A stretch of 64,000 bases of DNA from Scleromitrula shiraiana (taxonomy: Eukaryota; Ascomycota; Leotiomycetes; Helotiales; Sclerotiniaceae). The DNA is taken from contig JABELC010000011.1 of the NCBI GenBank assembly GCA_028455995.1, forward strand, positions 1,488,001 through 1,552,000, read 5' to 3'. The notes under the pieces are model-generated. The model worked only from the letters and a program-made list of their open reading frames with translations, was not told the DNA's origin and did no database searches. The position numbers and the translations under genes were made by a program. Shown piece after piece: positions 1 through 11,273 of this stretch (position 1 is the first letter of the stretch; each line of letters begins with the position of its first letter).

Positions 1-739
1 AAAGACGTCTCCTGAGACACAGTGCGTATACTGTAAATATTTGTTCAAGTATGTCACAAATCATCTAAGCCTAGAATATATGGTCGTTCTTTCAAGCATG
101 AGAAATCATGATTAATCACCGGAGCGCTGGACAATGCTTCGTCTAATCCCGGATTTTTAACAGGCTTTAATGCCGCCTACGGGAGGAATCAGGTGATGCT
201 GTCGATCGCGAAACTTTAATAGTAACATCTAATGCTATCCGTAATGCTACATAGGAGGTTATTCAGAAGCGGAAAATCCTTTCCAGGTACTTCAGGAATC
301 TTCTTGACGAGAGCGAAGCTTTTTTAGAACCAAAGGCACACGATATCCTGCTCGTAGACGATGTGAGGTTCTCTAAATTCATGAATTTCTCCTGGGCAAT
401 CAATATGTTGAAAGAGATAGACTTGGAAATCACAGCAGTCATACTGCAATTTAATCAGTTTTTGGGTTTAGTAAACGACTATACGAAAGTACTGGGCTTT
501 TCATTGCCCGAAGCAATGAACCAAGGGCGGAAACGGATTACGACACGCGATCTGAATCCACTGTTTAAAGAACTCGAAACTTTACGAAATTGCCATCTGT
601 GACCCCACCCGTCACCTCTTTTCCGATGAGCTCGCAGTATGCTTCGGATATTTCAGCACTAAATTCTTCATTGACGAGAAATCGGTAACCTGAAACACAG
701 TCGATCAAAGCCCAGCTCCAACTTCGTGCACGGCATTAT
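1..739. other. Left edge, no supported gene
   Basis: Moderate-composition DNA. An open frame on the plus strand at 363-602 begins with GTG, not ATG, and shows no recognisable domain. It may be decayed coding DNA like the HET relic that follows, but nothing in it supports a gene call. Confidence 0.4.
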
Positions 740-1640
740 GGTTGCAAAGAACCACTGCTCAAGGGCTCGGGAGACCATACTATGCCATGTTGCAGATTCT
801 TTCGACATAGACCAGCAAGATGTTGGTCTTTGAGCTCGAGTCGAAAACATTCGACAACTTCAGAAAATGTTGGCAGCTTGTCCGAGGGCCAGGTCAGATT
901 TCTCTTCGTGTAATTCTTAACTACAACTTCTCATAAATCACAAAGTCCATCCGAATCTTCTGAATACAAGCCAAATGTACTCTTAAGATTGTACCCACCA
1001 TTCAAGTGTCCCAGCTGATCTCCCATACCACATTCGCATTTACAGCCCTCGTTGAATTCCCAAAACAATTCATCGCTGTTATAAGAAGAACGCGCCTTGC
1101 GAGCACTCTTTCTTGATACGCCCAAGCACGCTTGGATAAAGGACCTTCTCCGACAGAAAGAGGGTGATGATGTTCTCTCCAGGATTGTACTTTCAAGCTG
1201 ACAGCATATCCACCCTGCTAGATATCAATCGTATGACAATAGTGGTTTTCCCTTCAGAGAAACAATCCAATTTCATCACCGCTAGCGGTAGACGCTGCAA
1301 AAACCAGGAAAGCAATTCCGTAAATGTTAGCCATACGGCCGATTTCATACCTCCATTCTGCAGCGCTGTTCTGAATTATACATAGTATCGAATTTCAAAT
1401 TTTCGGCAGAGTTGGACAGAATCTTGGAAAGTCTGAGGAAGGTGCCGTGAAGGAATATTGTGAAACATACAATCGATATTTTCAGATGCTATTTTAAGAG
1501 TGGTACTTCTCCCCTAACAATGACTTAACGCAGCATATCTCGCACCTGTGATAGTTGTTATCAAACGAAGCCCAACACCTCCTCATGGGGCGTTGCATCG
1601 AGTAATCGTGTAGGCAACTCAGCTGATTGCAGCTGTTAAA
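740..1640 (-). pseudogene. Broken HET-domain (heterokaryon incompatibility) gene
   Basis: Reading the minus strand in shifting frames recovers the ordered blocks of a HET domain. The order is PTRLLD, then YAALSHC-stop-G, LPQTFQDSVQLCRKFEIRY, EWRYEIGRMANIYGIAF, GPLSKRAWAYQERVLARR, DELFWE, and finally RNLTWPSDKLPTFSE with LKDQHLAGLCRKN. The family normally has SHCWG. Here the Trp codon is TAG at 1514-1516, a G-to-A change compatible with RIP. The block that should read like WIDSLCI after the RY is missing. At least three frame changes separate the blocks, so no full-length protein can be made. HET proteins trigger self/non-self cell death in filamentous ascomycetes; this copy is dead. Its true start upstream is not clear. 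Confidence 0.85.
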
Positions 1641-3778
1641 TTCCTGACTTGCACGATGCATGATTGCTTGGACAGTCTTGAATCTAACGTTTAAAAAGAG
1701 CTTGGGCAGTAGGATTATTAAGTTCACTTTCGATCTCTCTAAATGTGCCGAGCTGTAGAAACTGTTCATTATTATCTACAAGCCCAAAAGTATCAGGCCC
1801 GCCTCAAAATTTGCAATTCAAATATTACTTAGATCTGTATTTAACCATATTCAGACGGTGGAACAGAAATTCGCTCTCTTCGAACATGAAACCACACAAT
1901 TTATCTGTTGTGCTGCTTAAAGCAATTTTCGTTATTCCATCCCTACGCGATATGCGAAGCTGCAGTGGACAGCCGCCGCGTGAAACAATATGAATTCACT
2001 TAGAAAGCTTTGAATCCACATCCAAACTTAAGTCCGATCACTTTTTGAGTATAATTGTACTTATACATTGCAAACTACAATACAAAGCGTGCATCCTTAC
2101 TGCGCAGAGGTGAAGCCACGATTACTAGCTAAATGTGTAAATTTAAGGTGTCCTATCCTTTTCGTTATAAAAAGACTGATTTGTTAAAGCAATGAGTAAG
2201 ATGACCCCCATCCGTGTGACTGGTAATTGATAGCCCAACGCACTCTTTAATGCACTCTACCCAAATAGGTAAGCCAGCATTATCTTGCTACCACTTGGGG
2301 ATGTAGTACTTTAGGAAACATTTACAGTCTTGAATGAAAGAAATAATCAATCACCCAGATAATCGAAATAAAAGTTCGCTGAAATTGAAATCAGGACAAA
2401 ATATACCAACAACGCTTGTCGTAGAAAACATCTACCATATAGTTCAAAGATAACGACATATGTAGAAACTTTATGGCTTGCTTCCTTAACTGCAGCAGCT
2501 TCTCAGCGTATACATAAAGGTCTCAAAGTCATTAGAATACAAGGTGTCAACACAACATATTTGTTTCGATAGTCTCCAGAGACTGAGAAGACTACTTGAA
2601 CTCATTACATGATGCGAATCTCCTCATGTTGGATATGAGATTTCGTCTTGAACTTTTGCCATCTGAATGATCCGATAGAAATTCATTCCCAGATATGACA
2701 ATTTGAAGAATAAACGGAAAACAAGACTGTCGGGGATCCCGAATTGATTCTCGACTTTATGTGGTCGGCTTGTGAAGAAAATTCTGTTAGTCGATGATGG
2801 TCTTAAAGTTCCTAGGCCTACTCGCCACCTTTATGTAAAGCGCCTGCTAGGTAAGCTTCGGTACGGAATGCCCGAGTACCGGTAGAACTAACCCAATGAA
2901 TACTCTCCTCTCCTCTCTCTTCTTTACAACTTCCATTATACATATGTATCAAGAACAACAAATATTGTGTATATAACCCTGACATCATATAGGATTCTTG
3001 TGGAGGAGTGCATGGATTGTACAAACGTTCAACCTGGCTGATACCTCCTCACAAAAGCAAATGAAGTATAACATTCGCATATCAGTACGAGTACATGAAG
3101 TTGCAAGAGCGCTTATGTATGGCGGCATACTTGCAAAGACCAACAACCGAAAAGGAAGAATTCTAAATATGGCATCGGCAGTGCAAAAATGTAGGTCATC
3201 GATACCGCTTGGTCGGATTATTTGTAACCACTTCCAACATTATATTTATATATGCATATATGATTCGTTGTTAGTTATGAATTTCCAACGCAATGGTCAT
3301 TTAATAGGTGTTTTTATCGCCAACCTTTTTTTTCTTTGGGTGACAGTCTTAAAGACCGGATGTTATGTTTTATTTTTTATTTTTCTTGGTCCATTACTGC
3401 AACCCATTGCTCTATATAATGATGGGTTGATTCCTTGTTGGATATCCAAACTTTGCTATCTAATATCCCCAACATTTGCGATAACAGTTACCAAAATTTT
3501 GAATTCTTTGGACAAACTTACAGCATTCGTTTCGCGGCACGTAGATCTGAAGTTTCACTTTCTCTGAATGAATATCTCATTCTCTAATTAAAATCAAGAT
3601 TTCCAATTCTTCCATCACCAATACTAAAAGCTCATTTGACGTCTTTTCTTTAATAAAAGTGCCATTGACAATTCCCTCCAAGAAACAATGATAGATCATT
3701 GTTCAAAGTAGACTAAAGAAACTTATTAACCATCACTCATTACTGCATACCAATTCAATCCGGCACGAGCAGGTCGGG
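1641..3778. other. Gene-poor stretch, possible decayed DNA
   Basis: No convincing gene. A long plus-strand frame (2998-3567) starts with TTG, has no recognisable domain and is AT-biased and hydrophobic in its second half. The last 200 bases form the upstream region of the gene at 3779. Confidence 0.4.
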
Positions 3779-4933
3779 ATGGGGTGGCTAGGAGGACTTT
3801 TCGAGAAACTATCACCACAAAGAAAACATCATTCATCTCCTGACAAATCTCAAAGGGACAATGGCAACAATGGTGGGCATGTGGACAAAATTAACTCGGG
3901 ATATCTGGAACGTCGTGTCGATAGGCCTAATTCTAATGAAGGACATGGAAACAAAAAAAAATCACCTAAGAATAATGTTCGCCCACTCCAACAACCTGTA
4001 TCTATGCCCAATTTAAAGAGCTTCGGAAACCATCAAAATGAAGGGGAAGCGCATGTTCCCAATAAACCGACGAGGCGTCTGAAAATTCCAAGTAAACCAA
4101 GGCCGCCAAAACCTACAGTTCCGGGTATATCCCTTGGATCGATTGCATCATCATCAAATTTATCGAGTGTAAACTCTACTCATCACAGCAAGACCAAAAC
4201 GACTCCATCTAGAAGTTCAATCCCCAATTCTCGGCCTCTACACGGAGCTTTAAACCCTCAGGAAGATTATCAGCGTCATCAACATCACCCACAAGTGAAC
4301 ACTTCAACCACTAATGCAAATAACTACTATCGTACTCAGCAGCAGCAGCGACCGAGCCGAGCAGTTGATCCAAATCCAGAATATTCTAAAAAACTTCCAC
4401 ATCAGCCGCAATTGAGTGAAACTTATAACGGTGAACGTGCAAAGCCACTACGACCATCTAATAGATCGCATCGCCATGCCGGGGAAAAATCACTCCCACA
4501 ACTCCCCACTCGAATTCCCCGAAAAGATAAACAGCATGCCCCCGGTGACCAGCAAAATCTACACGACAGAACAGGCCCGGGAAACAAAAGTTTGACGGCG
4601 CAACATCCATCTTCATCAAGTCATGCAAATGGAAGAGAACAAGCGCCGATCTTGCAAAGTCAGGTCAGCTACAATGGAAACAGTCGAAGAATCCAAGCCC
4701 CTCATATTGATACGAGCGGGCAAAATTATTATACCTCTGAGCAAGGAAATATGTCATCAAATTCGGAGGTATATATTGTATCACCTTTAGAGGAAGACGC
4801 GGATAGTAATAATGGAGATACGGCAGCGAAACGTCAAGAGCCGTACCATGCGCAAGCGTACCAACTAGAGTTCTTCAAGCCAATCAAACAGAATTTACTC
4901 GGTCAAATTAAAATTGAAGCACGTGCAAAATAA
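3779..4933 (+). CDS. Low-complexity protein gene, 3' end replaced by a repeat element
   Basis: An ATG-started, intron-free frame of 384 codons. The N-terminus begins MGWLGGLFEKLSPQRK; the rest is rich in Ser, Pro, Asn, Gln, His and Arg and looks disordered. A basic, proline-rich stretch (about residues 95-120) carries KPRPPKPTVPG. An acidic patch, SPLEEDADSNN, lies near residue 340. I do not recognise a family. The last 11 codons (LGQIKIEARAK) and the stop lie inside the left inverted repeat of the element that begins at 4898. The native C-terminus is therefore cut off and the chimeric tail comes from the element. DNA beyond the element is AT-rich transposon sequence, so the missing 3' part is not nearby. 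The normal base composition up to 4897 shows that RIP has not spread visibly into it. Confidence 0.6.
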   Translation: MGWLGGLFEKLSPQRKHHSSPDKSQRDNGNNGGHVDKINSGYLERRVDRPNSNEGHGNKKKSPKNNVRPLQQPVSMPNLKSFGNHQNEGEAHVPNKPTRRLKIPSKPRPPKPTVPGISLGSIASSSNLSSVNSTHHSKTKTTPSRSSIPNSRPLHGALNPQEDYQRHQHHPQVNTSTTNANNYYRTQQQQRPSRAVDPNPEYSKKLPHQPQLSETYNGERAKPLRPSNRSHRHAGEKSLPQLPTRIPRKDKQHAPGDQQNLHDRTGPGNKSLTAQHPSSSSHANGREQAPILQSQVSYNGNSRRIQAPHIDTSGQNYYTSEQGNMSSNSEVYIVSPLEEDADSNNGDTAAKRQEPYHAQAYQLEFFKPIKQNLLGQIKIEARAK

Positions 4934-5883
4934 GCGAATCGCTTCAAAATCGACGATTTTATATAAATCACCTTTTGCGTCGATATAAATAAATCGATTA
5001 TTTATCTATAGAATTATTTAAAATATTAAATATAGATTATTTTTATATTAAAGTATTTATTATTAAAATTTAAAGATTAAATAATGATTTTAAAATTTAT
5101 AATATTTAATTAAATATAAAGTAAAAATCATATAAAAATACTATAATTTTAATTTAATTTAAATCAAACAAATTATTATATTAAAAAATAATGAATATAT
5201 ATATAAATATATAAAAAAAAGTTTTTATTTAATATAAATATCATATATTAAAATTTAATATAATATTTTTTGAAAATCAAAATTATTAAGATATTTTTAA
5301 TTTTTTAAAATCTTTAAAAATCTTAATAATTTATTCAAATCAAAATTATATTAAATAATATTTTAATATAATAATTATAAAGATATAAATTATTATATAT
5401 AAAAATTTGAAATGATTTTGATGATTTTTAAAAATCGAAGTTATAATGATGCTTAGTATTTTTTGGTGTTTATAAATATTATATATATTCTTTTTAATTT
5501 TATTATATTATATCTTTTATATATTTTTAATATATATAATATTTATATTAAATAAAAACTTTTTTTCTATATATTCATATATATTTTCATTATTTCTTTA
5601 TGTAGTAATTTACTTAATTTAAATCAAATTAAAAATATTGTATTTTTATATGATTTTTACTTTATATTTAATTAAATATTATAAATTTTAAAATCATGAT
5701 TTAATCTTTATATATTAATAACGAATATTTCAATATAAAAATAATTTTTATTTAAAATTTTAAATAATTTTATAAATAATTGATTGATTTATTTATATCG
5801 ACATAAAAAGTGATTTGTATAAAATCATCGATTTTGAGGGTTTTTCGGTAATTGACGCGTGCTTCAATTTTAATTTAACCGAG
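4898..5883. mobile_element. 986-bp foldback/MITE-like element with long inverted repeats and TA flanks
   Basis: The left end, CTCGGTCAAATTAAAATTGA, is matched in reverse complement by the right end finishing at 5883 with ACCGAG. The arms stay alignable for roughly 350-400 bp, for example around 5090-5150 against 5640-5700, so the whole unit is almost a palindrome centred near 5390. TA sits immediately outside both ends (4896-4897 and 5884-5885), as expected for a TA target duplication of the Tc1/mariner type. No transposase frame is present, so it would be non-autonomous. Many differences between the arms are C/T or G/A transitions, as RIP would leave. Confidence 0.75.
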
Positions 5884-6055
5884 TATATATCTTCTTAATG
5901 TATATATGATATAAAGTCACGTATTGATTATACAAATAAATATATAATATACTTAATACTCTATATTGACTATTTGATTTCTAGTTTAATAATTAAAGTC
6001 TTTAGTAATTTAAATACTACATTAGATAAGATCTTATAATTATTTGGAACTAGAA

Positions 6056-6310
6056 TGTATAATATATATTCTTGGATTAAATACTAAATAATGAAGGTGC
6101 TTAATAATGGATTATTATATCCCTCAATGTATCATCGAATAATCCATTCAGTGATAATGATTAATTCGTACAAAGATCAAACGATGACTACCGCATACCT
6201 ATCTTATCTCATCCTCAAACCCTTCAACATACTGCTCTATATAAAGAAATTTGATCAATAATATTCATTTTTTACTTAAAGTTCATTGAAAAATCTAACT
6301 GTTTTTTACA
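6056..6310 (+). repeat. Possible solo LTR or LTR-like remnant
   Basis: A less AT-saturated block starts with TGTATAA and ends with TTTTTTACA. It contains a TATA-like CTCTATATAAAG near 6235, followed by a short leader, which resembles a promoter-bearing LTR. I found no second copy in the window and no clear target duplication, so this is only a suggestion. Confidence 0.25.
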
Positions 6311-6332
6311 AGTTCTAGTTTTAATATAAAAA

Positions 6333-6500
6333 TATAAAAGGTCAGATATGAAGAAGAGCATTATGGGCTGATATATTATTATATTGTTAATTAACTAGCT
6401 AAAGTCTTGATCTCATAAAGGGAAATATATATCAATTATTGATTATATAATTATACTAGTCCTAATATAGAGTAATTCTTATCTAGCAACTATTTTAATA
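6333..6500 (-). repeat. Left LTR of the outer element
   Basis: A 168-bp repeat matching 18240-18407 across its whole length. Differences are mainly C/T and G/A transitions. A shared core is GAGCATTAT, and ACTAGTCCTAAT occurs in both copies. Confidence 0.7.
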
Positions 6501-9500
6501 TATCTTTTTGTTAATATATTGATTATTCATATTAACTTGATCATTTTTTGTTTTATGTTATATATATATAATTATTTTATTATATTTTACATTTTAAATA
6601 CCTTTATATAAAATATTTTAATGAAATATTAATATTTAATTAATATTAATAGTTTTATTAAATTATTTATTACCATTTTTTCAATTAGAATAAACTATAG
6701 ATTAATATACTTTTACATGATTTGTTTTTAAATAAAATAGTATTTTATAATTATATATTTTGTGCATTGATAGATTTTTAGATTCTTTGCAAATACCAGA
6801 CTTTTTTAATTATTATTATAAAATATAATATATATAGTATTATCATCGTTATATTCAACTTTGATTAAAAACTATTGTATCTATAAAGTTTTTATTAATA
6901 TCTTAGTTAAACTATAATATTTTGATTTGATTAAAAAAAATACAATAATAATTTATTTTTTAAATTATATTAAAATAATGCTTTTATATATAAAATAGAT
7001 ATATCTAGAAATACTTTTTCTAATTGCGATATTGTTAATATAATTTAAATCACTATAGCCTTTAATGTATTTATTAATTATTTTGTTGTAAATTATAATA
7101 TAATTAATTATTCTAAATATATATTAATAAACTTTATTATAAATTGATATATAAATAATTATTGGATTAATTAAAAATCTATATAAAATTCCGATTATAA
7201 ATAAGATATTAGTCTGAGTGTAGAGAAACTCGAATAATTCCATTTTTGATTAATATTTAATAATAAATTCTAATATTATTATTTTAGTGTTTAATACTAT
7301 TAGATTTATAATTTTTAATATTATTAATATAGATTTTGATTTGTAATTATTAAAACCAAACTTTTTTAATATTTTTTATATATAAACATTTTAATATAAA
7401 GTGATAGTCTTTTTTTCTCTATTTTTAATAATTTTAATATTTAAGAAATAAATGGCAAATCCGAAATCTTTTATTTTAAATATTTTTATTAAGCTTTATT
7501 TAATCTGATTAATTAGTTGTTATTTATTGATTATAAGGAAATTATTAATATAAATGTATATAATAATTTTTATAATAAGGTTATAGTATATGTAATTATC
7601 AATATTAAAGGGTTTAAATTTTATATTAATAAGTTTGATATATAATATATTTTATTATAATTATAGAGATTGTTTTAGTTTATATAAAGTTTTTAATAAT
7701 ATATATATTTATAAAATATTGTTATTAACAAAATTAAATATAACTTTATTTTTAATCTAATATAATAATAGTTTAATAAAGATAAGTTTATTAAATTCAT
7801 TATTTAAAAATATTATAATAATGTTTATTTATTCAATTTTGAAATCATTTTTTGTTATTAATACTATAAAAGTTTTTTATATAATTGTTTTGTATACTTT
7901 TATATATATTTAGTTATAATCTTTTCTATATTTTTATTTATATTTTTGGATAATTTAATAAACTTTATATTTAATGATTTTTTTTTTATTGTATTTTCGT
8001 TTGAAGATGAGTTTATTTTATAAGATTTTGTATTTATTAATAATATTAAATATTTCAGATTTTTTAATTAATTTAAATATTTTATTATTATATAACGATT
8101 TATATTTTGATTCGATAGTTTTAATTTAATATTCTTTTTTTAAATTTATTAATATTTTTTTTAAAATTTTAAGATCATTGTTATTATTATAATATATTAT
8201 ATTAAATATAATGAATATTATTTATATATTATATAAAAATCAAGTAATTTTATTAATATTAGTTAATAATATTTTTTTTTTATTCTTTAAGTTTATTGAT
8301 TGATTTTATTTTTTTTTAAATTCGAATAAAATAGAAAATAAGACTTTATTAATAATTTTGATATTATCATTATTGTTAAATATTTAATCAAATAGTTCTT
8401 CATTTTCAATTTCTATATATTTGTTTATACTGAATAGCTTTTTTAATATATTAGTAATAAATTTATTAAATTATATATATTAAAAATCATTTATTAACTT
8501 TAAAATATTATTGTTATCATCTCTTTTACTTTAAAAATTAATAATAATATTATTTTTTAGATTAATAACTAAATTTTTTTTATTGAATCAAATATTTAAA
8601 ATTTATATTATTTTCTTTTTAACTTGTATTAAAACGTATATATAATATATATAATTGTCCTTAAAATTTATTAAAATACCGATTTTAGTATATAAAATAA
8701 ATTTTTGATTAAAAATACATTTTTTTTTTAGGATATATATATATATTTTATAGTTTAATATATATAGATATATAATCGAGAATTTATTATTATAGCCTAA
8801 ATTGATTTGATTTATAAATGCTTTATATAAAATCATTTTTTTGATTAAAGTGATTATAATTCAATTTATAATATAAATTATACTTTAATATATCTTTAAT
8901 CAAAATATTAAATATATTTCTTTATCAATTATAATTACTCACACCTTTTTAAATAAAATACAAATTAATCGTTTTGAAACCCTATTTTGATTTAAAATAT
9001 ATAATATAATAAACTTAATTATTAAACTAATATTATTAACAAATTTATTTAAATTATTTATACCATATTCTTTACCCCTATTTAATCTTTATTTTATAAA
9101 TTTTCGATTATATTAAAATTCAAATTATTTTATAATAATTTGCAAAATTAATTTAGCGTTTTTTTTATATTTATAAATATAGATCTATTTAAATTAAAAT
9201 ACTTTATTAATAATAATAATAATATATTAATGCTTATTAATATTAATTAAATTAATTTTAATAATATCGATATATAAAAATTTAAAAATTTTGTTTAATT
9301 TTAAATTAATAATCTTTTATAATATTCAATATAATTTTATTAATTTATATATTTCGCAGATTTCTTTTTTATTTTTAAAATATTTTATTAAATTTTTAAT
9401 AAATAATTTTTTTACTATTTCTTAAATTACCTTAACATTTTTTTTAGAAAGATATTTAAATCATTTATACCAAATATTTATATTAATATATTTCTTATAA

Positions 9501-11113
9501 ACGTCGATATTTAAAGATAATATTAAAAATATCAAATAAATTATTACTTTGTTTTATAATTAAATAATGATATGTATATTTAAATTTATTTGAAAATAAG
9601 TAATTTCTTTATTATCTCATATATAATTATATTATATATATTTATTATTTTTTTACTATATTATACTTAAAAACAATTTTAATAATAATTTATTAAAATA
9701 TAAAATATTTTAATATAAAAGAAACATTTTAAATTTATTTTCTATAAAATATTTTAATATGATTTTGCTTATTTTTATAAAATAAATTATTCCATTTATT
9801 AATAATAACCCAAATTTCTTTAATTTATATAATATAAATTTCTAAAATATAATAAACTTTAATATATCCTATATATAATAATATAAAATATTAATATTAT
9901 AAATCTAAATATATTTGTATTAAATATTTATAACAATATTTAAAATTAATTTATTATTAAATAAACTATATAAAAGATTCCCAATTATTATAAATAATAT
10001 TATTATTATCATTTTGAAGTTTTTATAATTATTAAATTTTTTTTTATTATTTAAATTTAAAACTTTATCATTAAATTTATTATTTAATACCCCATTCTTA
10101 ATTTTAATCCAAATTTTTTATTTAATATTATTTTTATCCTCCTATTTTTTTTTTGTATTAATATTTTTTAAATTGTTTAAGCATATATTGGGGTTGTAAA
10201 GTCAAGCTAGATTGAGATTAGGATTACTGTAATAAATGTATAGGTTAAATTTATTAAAATAATTAAAATTAGAATTAAAATTATTTTGTTTAGGTATAAC
10301 TCCTTTTTTTTATAAAATTTCCTAATTTTTATTGCCAAAAAGTATTATTCCATCTTCCAAATTTTCGATTTATTAAGCTTTATTAATAAAATTGATTATA
10401 AAATTCTTTATCATATTAAGTTTGTTTGTTTTTAGACTTTAAATAATAAAACATTATTACTTTACTTAAATAAAAAACTTTTTATCTATTATTATAATAA
10501 ATTATATATATTGAATTATTATATTTAATATTAATTTTACTTTAATAAATTTTGTAAATGATTAGTGAACTATAATAATTATTTTTTAAATATTTTTAAA
10601 ATTATTTATATTTATTTAATTATATTTAATCAATTTATTATAATTAAAAATATAATCTTTACCCCTATATTAATATTTAAAAACTTTAATTATTTTTTGA
10701 ATTATTTCTTTATCTTTGATTAACTTTATTAAACTAGCATAAAAAGATTGATAAATAATAATATACATTTTTATATTTTTTTTATTTTATTTTTCCCAAA
10801 TCTTAATTTTTATTTTAATTATAAACATTATAGAGTTAATATTTTTTGATATTATTATTCTTTTTTTAATAATCTTTTTTAATTTATTTGCATTAATAAT
10901 ATCCTTAATATTTTTAATTTAATATAAATAATTTTCCTTTTCCTTAAAATATTACTTTAAATTCATTTATAAAATAAATAATAATAAATTTGATTTTATT
11001 ATTAAATTGATTAAATCTATTAATAAAAATAAAAATAATAATCTTAATAATTATTATAATAACGATTAATAGAAAAAAATTAAAAAGAATAACAATCTAT
11101 CAAATATTATTAT

Positions 11114-11273
11114 TGTGGTTTTACTTCGGTTTAAGTCGTATGATTGTGGTACTATAGTTTATATTTGATATTCTTGTTATTGATCTATTTATGGTACAGA
11201 TTATCAAATTGTATATATATACAATTATAGTCATATGCTTGTCATATGCTACTTTATGATTTATATTCTAACA
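11114..11273 (-). repeat. Left LTR of the inner element (lightly mutated copy)
   Basis: 160 bp, TG..CA ended. It keeps many C and G positions, such as TTTTACTTCGGTTTAAGTCG, where the partner has T and A. It is the best-preserved retroelement sequence in the island. Confidence 0.75.

Noticed and set aside
1494..1769. 91-codon minus-strand frame
   Set aside because: It is out of frame with the HET blocks that the same strand encodes; a shadow of the pseudogene.
2998..3567. 189-codon plus-strand open frame with hydrophobic segments
   Set aside because: It starts at TTG, has no domain and no homologous pattern I recognise. AT-biased composition in this decayed region easily gives long frames.
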